This document shows positions 17,819 to 27,646 of a DNA stretch of 34,335 nt, piece after piece. Source of the stretch: Bacteroidales bacterium. GTDB taxonomy: Bacteria; Bacteroidota; Bacteroidia; Bacteroidales; Muribaculaceae. The notes under the pieces are model-generated. The model had not been told where the DNA came from. It saw only the letters and a list, made by a program, of their open reading frames with translations, and did not search any database. Position 1 is the first letter of the stretch, and each line of letters begins with the position of its first letter. The stretch is from contig JAJBVL010000041.1 of assembly GCA_020859845.1 (NCBI GenBank), positions 1 through 34,335 of the forward strand. The letters are read 5' to 3'. The translations under genes were made by a program, and so were the position numbers.

Positions 17819-18562
17819 ATGATAACAATAGTAAGTAGAGAAAATCTTTTTGACCGTCAAGCGGCATGGCGTGTCGTGGCCCAAATCGTGGCTAAGCCCA
17901 CCAGTGTGGTGGGTCTTTCCACCGGGCGCACCACCGCCAATATGCATCGCTTGATAGCCCACATCCACCAAGAGTATGGCTTTGACGCCTCGCAAGCCAC
18001 CTTTTTTGGTCTCGACGAGGTGACGGGAGTAGACCGCAGCTATAGCGGCGCTTGCTACACCATGCTCCGCCGTGAGCTCCTCGACGATATGGCCATCGAA
18101 GAGAGCCAATTTTTGATGCTCCCTACCCAGGCCGACGATTTCAGCCAAGCATGCTGCGCCTTTACGAGCGAGATTGAGCGGCGAGGCGGCATCGACCTCC
18201 TCGTCCTGGGGCTTGGTGAGAATGGCCATTTAGGGTTTAACCAGCCGGGCTCTCCTTTCGAGTCAACCGCTTGGCATACAGTGATGGACCCCGAGCTGGA
18301 GCAACGCATCCGCCGCGAGACATCCACCCCAGCCAATAAGCCTCTGGGAGGTGTCACCCTCGGCCTGCGCGACATCATGCATGCACGCCACCTCCTGCTG
18401 GTGGCCAAAGGCAAGCGCAAAGCCTCCATCGTCCGCGAGATGCTCCTGGGGTCTGTGACGCCCCAAGTGCCAGCCTCTATCCTTCAGCTCCATCCCTCCA
18501 TAGAGTTTTTGTTCGATGCTGAAGCAGCGTCGCTCCTTCCTCCTTCATTCCACATTTCTTAA
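17819..18562 (+). CDS. nagB: glucosamine- or galactosamine-6-phosphate deaminase/isomerase
   Basis: Converts an amino-sugar 6-phosphate to a keto-hexose 6-phosphate and ammonia, feeding glycolysis. The NagB/AgaI/6-phosphogluconolactonase fold is clear: STGRTT phosphate loop, FFGLDE with D66 (equivalent to E. coli NagB D72), GLGENGHLGF with H137 (E. coli H143), GVTLGLRDIM and PASILQLHP. At 247 residues it is shorter than E. coli NagB (266) and near AgaI (251), whose sequence it also resembles, so GalN-6-P is possible. The Glu of the usual FNEP motif (E. coli E148, part of the catalytic relay) is Gln142 here. The symporter gene follows after 22 bases. No nagA or sugar kinase lies in the window. 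Confidence 0.85.
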   Translation: MITIVSRENLFDRQAAWRVVAQIVAKPTSVVGLSTGRTTANMHRLIAHIHQEYGFDASQATFFGLDEVTGVDRSYSGACYTMLRRELLDDMAIEESQFLMLPTQADDFSQACCAFTSEIERRGGIDLLVLGLGENGHLGFNQPGSPFESTAWHTVMDPELEQRIRRETSTPANKPLGGVTLGLRDIMHARHLLLVAKGKRKASIVREMLLGSVTPQVPASILQLHPSIEFLFDAEAASLLPPSFHIS

Positions 18563-18584
18563 CGTTTCATTCCGATCACACCTT

Positions 18585-19877
18585 ATGTCTACGTCAGTCG
18601 ATAGCCATCCTGTAGCCACCCCCACGAGCTATCTGGGGCCTTTCATCACGATGGTCTTTTTGTTTTTCATCGTGGGATTTCTTACCACCGCCAACATGCA
18701 ATTTCAAGCGCCGCTTCAGAGAGCGTTTCTCTCTGGCGCTGGCGACATGCTCAATACCCTCACCCTGCTCATCACCTTCTCATGGTTTCTGGCCTATCCC
18801 CTTTGCGGTGGGATAGGCGCCCGATGGATCAACGCCTACGGCTATAAAAGCACCCTCCTGCGTGGCTTAATGGTGATGATATGCGGGCTGGCCCTCTTCT
18901 ATCTCTCGTCGGCCTATACTTATTATTACCCCGAGAGCGCCATTACCATCTCCTCCATCACCATCCCGAGTGGATTTTTCATCTTTCTGCTGGGCTCGTT
19001 TGTCACTGGCGCCTCGGCCACCATCCTCCAGGTGGTGATCAATCCCTATCTCACGGCTTGCTACGTCAAGGGCACCCAGCCCCTGCAGCGTATGGCAATG
19101 GGGGGCTCGGCCAACTCCGTAGGCACCACTCTCGCCCCCTACTTCGTGTCTGGCATAGTATTCGGTGGCGTAGCCCTTCAAGATGTAGAGGTCAAGAGTC
19201 TCATGTGGCCTTTCTTCTGCCTGATGGTGGTGATAGCTCTGGTGGCGGTGGTGCTTCGCGCCCTGTCGCTCCCAGACATACAGGGCACTCGCGCCAGCCA
19301 AGGCGAGAACCTGCCGCGCAGCGTGTGGTCGTTTCGCCATCTGACACTGGGCGTCGTAGCCATCTTCTTCTACGTAGGAGTGGAGGTGTGCGTAGGCGCC
19401 AATATCAATCTTTATGCCATTGAGCTTGGCGCTGCCGATGTGGCTCTAATGGCCACCATCTACTGGGGGCTGATGCTCGTGGGGCGTCTCATCTGTAGCT
19501 CCCTCAGCCAGATACCGCCGCGCGCGCAGCTCACCTTCACCACCGTAGGGGCTGCCCTGCTGGTGACCCTCGCCATGGTCTTGAGCAATCCTTGGCTTCT
19601 GGCTTTTGTAGGCCTCTTCCATTCCATCATGTGGGGCGCCATCTTCACCCTCGCCGTCGATGGCCTAGGACGCTACACCTCGGCGGCCTCGGGAGTGTTT
19701 ATGATAGGCGTCGTGGGAGGCGCCATCCTTCCCCTCCTTCAGGGCGGCTTGGCCGATTGGTTGGGCGGCTGGCAATGGTCGTGGACTATAGTGCTAGTGG
19801 GCGAGGGCTTCATGCTCTATTATGCCTTAATAGGCTCGCGAGTGAGAGCCACTGATATAGATATCGTGAATTGTTAA
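18585..19877 (+). CDS. MFS sugar:proton symporter, FucP/NagP type
   Basis: Inner-membrane importer of about 12 transmembrane helices, 430 residues from the chosen start. The first helix region (FLFFIVGFLTTANMQFQAPLQ) and the general layout match the fucose/glucose/GlcNAc:proton symporter family. The frame is open upstream to 18516, which would overlap the deaminase gene; the Met at 18585 begins MSTSVDSHPV, leaves a 22-base gap and avoids an unlikely charged extension. Its place between an amino-sugar deaminase and a chitinase suggests GlcNAc or a close relative as substrate; this is inference. Part of the operon 17819-21632. Confidence 0.88.
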   Translation: MSTSVDSHPVATPTSYLGPFITMVFLFFIVGFLTTANMQFQAPLQRAFLSGAGDMLNTLTLLITFSWFLAYPLCGGIGARWINAYGYKSTLLRGLMVMICGLALFYLSSAYTYYYPESAITISSITIPSGFFIFLLGSFVTGASATILQVVINPYLTACYVKGTQPLQRMAMGGSANSVGTTLAPYFVSGIVFGGVALQDVEVKSLMWPFFCLMVVIALVAVVLRALSLPDIQGTRASQGENLPRSVWSFRHLTLGVVAIFFYVGVEVCVGANINLYAIELGAADVALMATIYWGLMLVGRLICSSLSQIPPRAQLTFTTVGAALLVTLAMVLSNPWLLAFVGLFHSIMWGAIFTLAVDGLGRYTSAASGVFMIGVVGGAILPLLQGGLADWLGGWQWSWTIVLVGEGFMLYYALIGSRVRATDIDIVNC

Positions 19878-19904
19878 ACCCCTCTCTCTGAATATATTAA
19901 TATA

Positions 19905-21632
19905 ATGACAATCAATCGACTCCTTATCACATTCCTCTTCCTCCTCTGCTCGTGGGCGCTCTCGGCTCAAGAGCAGCAAGTGATGGCTCCCGATGGCAAA
20001 ATCGTTGTGGCCTACGTAGTGTCGTGGCGCGACGTGATGCCCGACCCCTCTCTCATGACCCATATCAACTACGCCTTTGGCAAGGTCAACGAGACCTTCG
20101 ACGGCGTCGACATCGACAATCCTGAGAGGCTGCGAGCCATCGCCGCGCTCAAGGGTCAAGCGCCCCACCTCAAGGTGATGCTCTCCGTGGGTGGCTGGGG
20201 CTCTGGCCGCTTCAGCGAGATGGCAGCCGACCCCAAGCTGCGCAAAGCCTTTGCCGAGGATTGCAAGAAGGTGTGTAAAGAATATGGCCTCGATGGCATC
20301 GACATCGACTGGGAATACCCCACCAGCAACGCTGCTGGCATATCCTCGTCGCCCGACGACACGGCCAACTTCTCTCTCCTGATGGCCGACCTACGCAAGG
20401 CCCTCGGCAAGGATAAACTCTTGACCCTCGCCACAGTGGCTTCGGGAGAATATATCGACTTCCCTGCCATCCTCCCTTATATCGACTTTGTCAACATCAT
20501 GGCCTACGACATGGCCAACGCCCCCCTCCATCACGCGCCCCTCTATCATTGCCCCATCTCGGGCCACATGGATAGCAACAAGGCCGTCGAGGCCCACCTC
20601 GCCGCTGGGGTCCCTGCCTCAAAACTCGTCATGGGCATGCCTTTCTACGGACGTGGTGGCGAAAAGTATCGCAATTTCCAAGACTTCCGCGAGACGGGCT
20701 ACTCCCCTCGTTTCCGCGAGCGCTGGGACGAGACGGGCAAGGTGCCTTACCTCGTTGACCGCGAAGGCGAGATGGTGTTTGGCTACGAGAATCCTCGCTC
20801 CATAGGCTACAAGTGTCGCTACATCATTGACCACGACCTCCTCGGCGGTATGTATTGGGAATATACCAGCGATGGTCCCGACGGCAAGCTGCGTAGCGCC
20901 GTGCGCGATTATCTGATGTTGCGCAAGCCCTTCCACGACTGGATGCATAATGTAGTGGTGCTCAGCGAGAGCGCTGGCCAGCACAAGGCCTTTACCGACG
21001 AGGCTATAAAATGGCTTGCCGACGAGAGTGCCGTCCTCAACTTCCGTATGCAGATTGTCAACTCCGCACAGCTTCTGGCCGACCCCTCGGTACTCGACCA
21101 CACCGACCTGGTGGTGCAGCTCGACTTCCCTCCTTACACATGGCCTAAGGAGGCAGAGCAAAACTTTATTCGCTATATCGAAGAAGGCCAAGGCGGATGG
21201 ATAGGCTTCCACCACGCCACGCTGCTGGGCGACTTCGACGGCTACCCAATGTGGCAATGGTTTAGCCAGTTTATGGGCGACATCGCCTTCCAGAATTATA
21301 TTGCCCCCTTGGCCGATGGCGAGGTGAAGATTGAGAAGGCCGACCACCCGGTGATGCGCGATGTCAATCCTGCGTTTGTGCTGCTCGACGATGAGTGGTA
21401 CACCTACAACCAATCGCCGCGCCCCAACGTTGAGGTCCTCGCCTCGGTCAATGAAGACTCCTACAATCCCCCATCGGAAATAAAGATGGGCGATCACCCA
21501 GTGGTGTGGACCAACCCATCCAAGGCGGCTCGTAATGTCTATTTCCAGATGGGTCATAGCCCCAAGCTTTTCCAGAGTCCCGACTTTACCCGTATGTTTC
21601 ATAACGCTTTAGAGTGGGCCATGGCTAAATAG
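19905..21632 (+). CDS. GH18 chitinase-type hydrolase fused to a ThuA-like domain
   Basis: A 575-residue exported protein with a signal peptide ending near ALSAQ (about residue 21). Residues about 33-340 are a GH18 barrel: SVGGW (94-98), the catalytic DGIDIDWEYP (130-139) with proton donor E137, YDM (201-203) and the substrate-floor Trp in GGMYWEY (W318). Residues about 349-573 resemble the ThuA/trehalose-utilisation family with a flavodoxin or glutamine-amidotransferase-like fold (VVVLSESAGQHKAF, GGWIGFHHA, DHPVMRDV, DDEWYTY, PVVWTN, RNVYFQMGHS). GH18 enzymes cut beta-1,4-linked GlcNAc in chitin or N-glycan cores. ThuA-family roles are poorly defined, though some act on keto-sugars or other sugar derivatives. 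It is the third gene of the operon, 27 bases after the symporter, and is followed by a strong terminator. Confidence 0.9.
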   Translation: MTINRLLITFLFLLCSWALSAQEQQVMAPDGKIVVAYVVSWRDVMPDPSLMTHINYAFGKVNETFDGVDIDNPERLRAIAALKGQAPHLKVMLSVGGWGSGRFSEMAADPKLRKAFAEDCKKVCKEYGLDGIDIDWEYPTSNAAGISSSPDDTANFSLLMADLRKALGKDKLLTLATVASGEYIDFPAILPYIDFVNIMAYDMANAPLHHAPLYHCPISGHMDSNKAVEAHLAAGVPASKLVMGMPFYGRGGEKYRNFQDFRETGYSPRFRERWDETGKVPYLVDREGEMVFGYENPRSIGYKCRYIIDHDLLGGMYWEYTSDGPDGKLRSAVRDYLMLRKPFHDWMHNVVVLSESAGQHKAFTDEAIKWLADESAVLNFRMQIVNSAQLLADPSVLDHTDLVVQLDFPPYTWPKEAEQNFIRYIEEGQGGWIGFHHATLLGDFDGYPMWQWFSQFMGDIAFQNYIAPLADGEVKIEKADHPVMRDVNPAFVLLDDEWYTYNQSPRPNVEVLASVNEDSYNPPSEIKMGDHPVVWTNPSKAARNVYFQMGHSPKLFQSPDFTRMFHNALEWAMAK

Positions 21633-21693
21633 TGTCGCTCTTGATGTTGTTTAGCATCTTTACCCATTTCTCAACCTTTTTTGACATTTATTC

Positions 21694-21725
21694 TACCTCC
21701 AATGGCTCCATTGGAGGTATTTTTG
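21694..21725 (+). terminator. intrinsic terminator with overlapping promoter-like box
   Basis: TACCTCCAATG (21694-21704) pairs with CATTGGAGGTA (21709-21719) around a four-base loop, followed by a T-run. It ends the deaminase-symporter-chitinase operon. The last arm bases and the T-run also spell TATTTTTG (21718-21725), a TAnnTTTG box 70 bases before the susC ATG, so the next promoter may overlap the terminator. Confidence 0.85.
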
Positions 21726-21794
21726 TGCGTCCATTAGCATAGGCCATCCCTACTAATGAGATATGAGAATAATTTTTACAACCATAAAAAACCT

Positions 21795-24700
21795 ATGCAA
21801 AGAAAAGTTTTACTTATCCTGTGTGCCTTATGGTGTGGGTTCATCATGTTGGCACAGACCGTCACCGTGACGGGTGTGGTAGTCGACTCCTCAGGCGATC
21901 CATTGCCTGGTGTGAGCATTCATGTCAAGGGCAACCCCTCGCTCGGCACGAGCACTAATCTCGAAGGTCAATTTTCCCTCAAGACCGATGTGGGAAGTTC
22001 GCTGGTGTTCTCATTTGTAGGCTGCACTTCCCAAGAAGTGGCCATCAATGCCCAGAACGCTCCTCTTCATATTGTAATGGAGGAGGCCGACAAGACCCTC
22101 GACGAAGTGGTGGTAATGGGCTACGGTGTCCAGAAGAAGAAGCTCGTCACGGGCGCCACTGTCCAAGTGAAGGGTGAGGATGTGGCCAAGATGAACACCG
22201 TCTCTCCCGTTGGCGCCCTCGCCACCCAGACCCCTGGTGTGCAGATTACATCCAATTCGGGTGCTCCTGGCGCTGGATATAAGGTGACCATCCGTGGTCT
22301 TGGCACCACCGGCGACGCTGCTCCTATCGTTGTCATCGACGGTTTGATGGGCGGCATCTCCAATCTCGAAGCCCTCAACCCCAACGATATTGAGAGCATC
22401 GACATCCTCAAGGACGCTGCATCAACAGCTATTTACGGTGCGCGCGCTGCCAACGGCGTTATCCTCGTCACCACCAAGAAGGGCTCAATGGGCAAGGCCA
22501 CAGTCACTCTCGATGCCTACGTAGGCTGGCAAGACGCTGCTCGCCTGCCTCAGACCCTCAACGCCCAAGAGTATGCCGTAATCATGAACGAGGCCCGCAT
22601 AAATGACGGACTCCTCCCCTACACCACCGAGCAGTGGGCCCAGATGGTGCCCAACTGGGACAAGATTGAGAGCGGTGAGTGGCAGGGCACCGATTGGGTT
22701 GATGAGATTATGAGCAAGCATGCCCTGCAGCAGAATTATGTGCTCGGAGTGAGCGGCGGCAACCAGATGGGCAATTACGCCATCTCTATTGGCTACACCT
22801 CGCAAGAGAGCCTCATGGGGTCCAAATATTTCGACTCCAACTATGAGCGCTACACCGCTCGTATCAGCTCGGAATGGAGCATCGCCAAGGCTCGCGACTT
22901 CGACTACGTACAGTTTGGCGAAAACCTCAACCTCAACATGACCGAGACCACCGGCCTTGGCGGTGGCGACAACTCGGGTCCCTACTGGAACTTCCTGCGC
23001 TGGGCCGTGGAGACGTGGCCTTTCATGACCGTCTACGACGAAGACGGCAACTTCTCCAAGACCCTCGGCTCATGGAGCAACCTCCGCGCCAATCCCGTGG
23101 CCCGCATGTACTACGCTGCTGCCAACGCAAATAGCAAAAACTACACTGCTCGCGGCAACTTCTACTTCAACATCCAGCCCATAAAGGGCCTTATATTCCG
23201 CACAGCCTTCGGCTTTGGCTACGGTGGCTGGACATCGCGTAGCTACTCAGAGGAGTATGACCTCGGCGGCTCATTCCAGAATCTCAACAACTCCACCTCC
23301 CAAGGCTCAGGCAACGACTACTCTTGGACCTGGGACAACACCCTGAGCTAAGACTTCCAAATCAAGCAAAACCACTTCACCGCCCTCGTTGGTATGAGCG
23401 CCGAGAAGTGGGGCTACGGCGAGAGCGTTGGCGCCACACGCCAAGCATCGACCTTCGGCGATTGGAAACACGCATATATCAGCAACACCGAGCAGCAGGA
23501 AGCCACCTCCACTTGGAGCATGTGGGGCAACCCCTCATCTCCTGGCCGCATCCTGAGCTACTTCGGACGTGTCAACTACGACTATGCCAACAAGTATATG
23601 GCCACCGTCACCTTCCGCGCCGATGGTTCAAGCAACTTTGCCAAGGGTCATCGTTGGGGCTACTTCCCCTCTGTGTCGGCTGGCTGGAACATCTCCGAAG
23701 AATCCTTCATGGAGGCCTCGCGCTCATGGCTCAACTTCCTCAAGATCCGTGGCAGCTGGGGTAAGAATGGCAATTGCTCTATCGACAACTTCCAGTATCT
23801 GGCCACCATCGCTATCGGTGGCGCCGACTATTACTTTGGCGACGGCGACAAGGAAGGCAAGACCCTCGGCTCTTACCCCAACAAGCTCGCCAACGAAGAC
23901 ATCACATGGGAGAAGAGCGAGCAGCTCGACTTTGGTTTCGACGCTCGATTCCTCAACAGCCGCTTGAGCGTGGCCTTCGACTGGTATGACAAGCGCACCA
24001 AGGACTGGCTCGTGGCTGCCCCCATCCTCGCCTCCTACGGCACCGGCAACCCCTACATCAATGGTGGCGACGTGAAGAATACTGGCGTGGAGCTGGCTCT
24101 CAACTGGAACGACGCTCCTATCCGCGACTTCAGCTACAACGTAGGCGTCAACCTCTCCTACAATCGCAACAAAGTGACCTCTCTTAAGAATGGCGAAGGC
24201 ATCATCTATGGCTCGTCCGACGCTCTCTCCTCTCAGACCGATTATATCTCCCTCGTCAAGGTGGGTGAGCCCATGGGCTTCTTCTATGGCTACAAGACCC
24301 TCGGCGTATTCCAGAATCAAGAGCAAGTCAACGCCTATCGCGACGCCAACGGCAATCTTATCATGCCCGACGCTGTGCCCGGTGATGTCATCTTTGCCGA
24401 TGTCAATGGCGATGGCGTCATCTCCAGCGACGACAAGACTAAGATTGGCGATCCTCACCCCGACGTTTACTTGGGCCTCAACCTCGGCGCTTTCTACAAG
24501 GGCTTTGACTTCTCCATCTCTTGCCTCGGCGCCTTTGGCCACCAGATAGCCCACAGCTATCGCGACTTTGGCGACAATCCGCTCGACAACTACACGATGG
24601 ATATCGCCTCGGCACGCTGGCATGGTGAAGGCACATCCAACCGCTATCCGCGCATCACTGCCTCCCCCAACAGCAACTGGAAGTATATCTCCGACATCTA

Positions 24701-24953
24701 CGTGGACGATGCCGACTATCTCCGCATCTCCAACATCACTCTCGGCTACGACTTTGCCAAGCTCTTCCCCCACACCCCATTCTCACAGCTACGCCTCTAC
24801 GTGGCTTGCAACAACCTCCACACCTTCACCAAGTATAAAGGTATGGATCCCGAGGTGGGCTATGGCAACGGCAGCAACTGGGCTCAAGGCATCGACATCT
24901 GCTCGTATCCTACCCCTCGCACATTCCTCATCGGTGTAAATATCAAATACTAA
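21795..24953 (+). pseudogene. susC: SusC-type TonB-dependent receptor with an internal stop
   Basis: Outer-membrane transporter that imports oligosaccharides with its SusD partner. Read through the stop it is 1052 residues from this start, the usual SusC size. It shows a signal peptide (to about LAQ), a carboxypeptidase-regulatory-like domain (VTGVVVDSSGDPLPGVSI), LDEVVVMGYG at the start of the plug, and plug motifs PIVVIDG, NDIESIDILKDAAS and YGARAANGVILVTTKKG. Codon 519 (23349-23351) is TAA where relatives have Tyr in a segment of the form NTLSYDF. The same frame continues intact to 24953, so one base change explains the lesion. The product would stop about halfway through the barrel. The alternative upstream Met at 21756 gives 13 more residues and a poorer signal peptide. 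SusD follows after 28 bases. Confidence 0.92.
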
Positions 24954-24981
24954 TCTTATTCCCACTATGTCACATCCGACA

Positions 24982-26679
24982 ATGAAAAAGATATTACTAT
25001 ATACTGCAGCGCTTATGGCCCTCACAGGATGCTCCGACAGCTTTCTCGACACCGAAAACCTGACGCAGAAAGACTCGAGCAACTTCCCCGTGACCAATGC
25101 CGACGCCGAGCAGATCTCCACTGCCATGTATCGGCCCATGATTGCCGACCCCAACAACCCCTATAGCTCTTCATTCCTCGTGGCAGAGCTGATGAGCGAC
25201 GAACGCTTTGGCGCCGGTGGCACCGACGACAAGGAAGGCCAATCAGTGGCTGCCTTCAAGAAGCTCAGCGAGAATCAGTATTCCTCCTACTGGAGCATTC
25301 GCTGGGAGGGCATCTATCGCGCCAACTTCCTCCTCAAGTGCGACCCCAATATCGCGTGGGACTCCGACGCCGACCGCTCTCGTATGCTCGGCGAGGCCTA
25401 CTATTGCCGCGCTTACTATTACTTTGAGTTGGCTCGCGCCTTTGGCCACGTGCCCCTGGTGCTCGACCCCGACCCCGTCAACCTGCCTCAAGCCGACCCC
25501 GCCGACATGTTTGGCCAAATCTGCGCCGACCTGCTGACGGCTATCGACATGATGCCGGCCACTCGCTGGACCGATGGTAGCGGCGTGGGCACCAACGGCC
25601 ACGCCACCAAGTGGGCCGCTGAGGCTCTGCTGGCTCGTGTGTTCTTGTTCTATACTGGCTATTATCAAGTGGAAAGCGTGATGCTTCCCGACGAAGCTGG
25701 CGTCCTCACCAAGGCCGACGTGGTGAAGCACGTCGACGACTGCGTACAGAATTCTGGCCACGCCTTGCTTAGCGACTTCCGCAATCTTTGGCCCTACTCC
25801 GCCGTGGAAGACTATAAGTATGTCGTTGACAATGGCCTGAGCTGGATAGGCGAGATTGGCGGCCACAACTCCGAGGTGCTCTTTGCCGTCAAGCATTCTG
25901 GCAACGACTGGAGCGCACGCAACAACGAGGCTCTATTCTTCTCTCTCCGCTATCAAGACGAGGGCGGCAACGGCTATGCCGATTGCTATCCCTACGGTTC
26001 TGGTTGGGGCATAGGCACCGTGGTGCCCAACATCTATGAGACTTGGCCCATCGAAGACCCACGCCGCTCTGGCTCCGTGCTCAATGTCGACGACGATGCC
26101 GAGGGCTTCACAGCCTACTATGATGGATGTCAAAACCAGGTGCACGACACCCACCTCTTCAACAAGAAGTATACCGCCATCTCTACCCGTGGCGAGGGCG
26201 GCTCCTACCTCGGTGGCGACATCGTGCCTCTCTACTGGAGTCTCTATCCTTCGCTCAACACTCTCGACTATCAGAGCAACAATCTTCAGGACTACTTCGT
26301 AATCCGCTTCTCCGATGTGCTCCTCATGGGTGCCGAGCTCGGTAGCGCCAACGCTCAGAGCTATCTCGACCAGGTGCGCGCTCGCGTAGGTCTCGCTTCT
26401 GTACCCGTCAGCCTCGAAAACATCAAGAACGAGCGTCGCTGGGAGCTCGCCTTTGAAGGCATCCGCTATTGGGACCTCCTCCGCTGGCACGATGAAGACC
26501 TCATCACTCAGCATCGTTCCAACGTCAAGGTGCGCAATCAGGGTGTAGAGACCACCATCTCTGTTCCCTTCCGCTCCGAGACCAAGGGCCTTCTCCCCAT
26601 CCCCGTGCAAGAGATCCTCAAGTCCGAAGGCATGCTGGAGCAAAACGCCGGCTGGGCCTCCAACGAAGGCAATTTCTAA
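24982..26679 (+). CDS. susD: SusD/RagB nutrient-binding lipoprotein
   Basis: Surface lipoprotein that forms the lid on the SusC barrel and binds the glycan. The start at 24982 gives 565 residues; an upstream Met at 24967 adds only five. The lipobox ends in C17 (ALTGCSDS). Family signs are FLDTENL after the lipobox, the helical TPR-like repeats (GEAYYCRAYYYFELARAFG), the segment KWAAEALLARVFLFYTGYY, and the C-terminal ERRWELAFEGIRYWDLLRW, the most conserved RagB/SusD motif. The gene is intact although its SusC partner is interrupted. It belongs to one transcript with the lipoprotein that follows after 27 bases. Confidence 0.95.
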   Translation: MKKILLYTAALMALTGCSDSFLDTENLTQKDSSNFPVTNADAEQISTAMYRPMIADPNNPYSSSFLVAELMSDERFGAGGTDDKEGQSVAAFKKLSENQYSSYWSIRWEGIYRANFLLKCDPNIAWDSDADRSRMLGEAYYCRAYYYFELARAFGHVPLVLDPDPVNLPQADPADMFGQICADLLTAIDMMPATRWTDGSGVGTNGHATKWAAEALLARVFLFYTGYYQVESVMLPDEAGVLTKADVVKHVDDCVQNSGHALLSDFRNLWPYSAVEDYKYVVDNGLSWIGEIGGHNSEVLFAVKHSGNDWSARNNEALFFSLRYQDEGGNGYADCYPYGSGWGIGTVVPNIYETWPIEDPRRSGSVLNVDDDAEGFTAYYDGCQNQVHDTHLFNKKYTAISTRGEGGSYLGGDIVPLYWSLYPSLNTLDYQSNNLQDYFVIRFSDVLLMGAELGSANAQSYLDQVRARVGLASVPVSLENIKNERRWELAFEGIRYWDLLRWHDEDLITQHRSNVKVRNQGVETTISVPFRSETKGLLPIPVQEILKSEGMLEQNAGWASNEGNF

Positions 26680-26706
26680 AGTTTTACCCCTAAAGAACAC
26701 AACCCA

Positions 26707-27618
26707 ATGACCCGAAATTATATTTCCGCTCCGCTGCTGGCATGCGCCCTCTGGGCCCTCACCGCCTGCGACGCCCATGTCGACGACGACACCCTGGGGT
26801 CCATCGCCACAGCCGATGAGATTGCCGCCAACCTTGAGGTACACGGCATCACCGAAGGCAGCAACAAGATAGTGCTGAAAAACAACAACCATGGCATCGG
26901 AGGTATGTGGGACTACCTCGTAGGCCTCTCCAATGCCCCTTGCGACACCGTGCTCATCCCCTTCTTGGGCGAGCAGACCATCACCTTCTACGCCACCTGT
27001 GGCTCTGGCTACGTGGTGGTGGAGAAAAAGGTGCAAATCGACGTGATTGACTACCCACTGGCCGAATACTGGACTTGGCTCTGCGGCACCGAGCCCGAAG
27101 GCAAGCGCTGGACCTGGGATCCCAATCCCGGTCGCGGTTCGTGGGGCCCCTATGGTGCTGGCGGCTATGGTTGGAGCGCTGATGTCCCCAACTGGAGCTG
27201 CACCGGCTATGGCGATGCTTACTGGGGCGGCGACGGTCCTACGATCGACGACAACGAGTGGATCACCTTCGACCTCAACGGAGGAGCCAACGCCACTCTC
27301 CATAAAGCCGACGGCACTGAGATCAAAGGTTCCTTTGCCATCGTCAAAGGCACCTCGGCCGACAAGGCTGCCCTCGCCCCCTCGTTCCGCAACGGCGAGC
27401 CTACAGGCGAAGGCTGGTGGGGCACTCTCACCCTCACCGACGTCACTCCCCCTGCCGGCTACCTCTACTACTACGGCACAGCGTCGAGCGGCTCCTACGA
27501 CATCGCCGTCTTCTCCACCGAGGAGATGGTGCTCATCGAGCCCGACCCAGGAGCTATCCTCTGCGACCCCGCATGGGCTTCTTGCTCCACCCATTGGTGT
27601 CTTATTCCTAAGGATTAG
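26707..27618 (+). CDS. glycan-locus surface lipoprotein (SusE-position)
   Basis: A 303-residue lipoprotein with a signal peptide and lipobox ending in C21 (ALTACDAH). Residues about 30-120 resemble a PKD/Ig-like beta-sandwich. Residues about 125-300 are very rich in Trp, Tyr and Gly (WTWDPNPGRGSWGPYGAGGY, and GDAYWGGDGPTIDDNEW), the sort of aromatic surface seen in sugar-binding proteins. It sits directly after susD, the place usually held by SusE/SusF-like surface glycan-binding proteins. I do not recognise a named family, and glycan binding is inferred from position and composition. Several Cys near the C-terminus (CDPAWASCSTHWC) are unusual. It ends the locus and is followed by a terminator. 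Confidence 0.78.
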   Translation: MTRNYISAPLLACALWALTACDAHVDDDTLGSIATADEIAANLEVHGITEGSNKIVLKNNNHGIGGMWDYLVGLSNAPCDTVLIPFLGEQTITFYATCGSGYVVVEKKVQIDVIDYPLAEYWTWLCGTEPEGKRWTWDPNPGRGSWGPYGAGGYGWSADVPNWSCTGYGDAYWGGDGPTIDDNEWITFDLNGGANATLHKADGTEIKGSFAIVKGTSADKAALAPSFRNGEPTGEGWWGTLTLTDVTPPAGYLYYYGTASSGSYDIAVFSTEEMVLIEPDPGAILCDPAWASCSTHWCLIPKD

Positions 27619-27646
27619 TTAGATTTTTTTCCACTCCCAAACTAAA

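Noticed and set aside
21795-24953. SusC as two separate genes
   Set aside because: The halves share one frame with a single stop codon between; the second half would lack a signal peptide and plug. It is one interrupted gene.
25933-27594. Minus-strand open frame of 553 codons across susD and the following lipoprotein gene
   Set aside because: It spans two real genes on the other strand, has low-complexity Gly/Val/Ala sequence and no start context.
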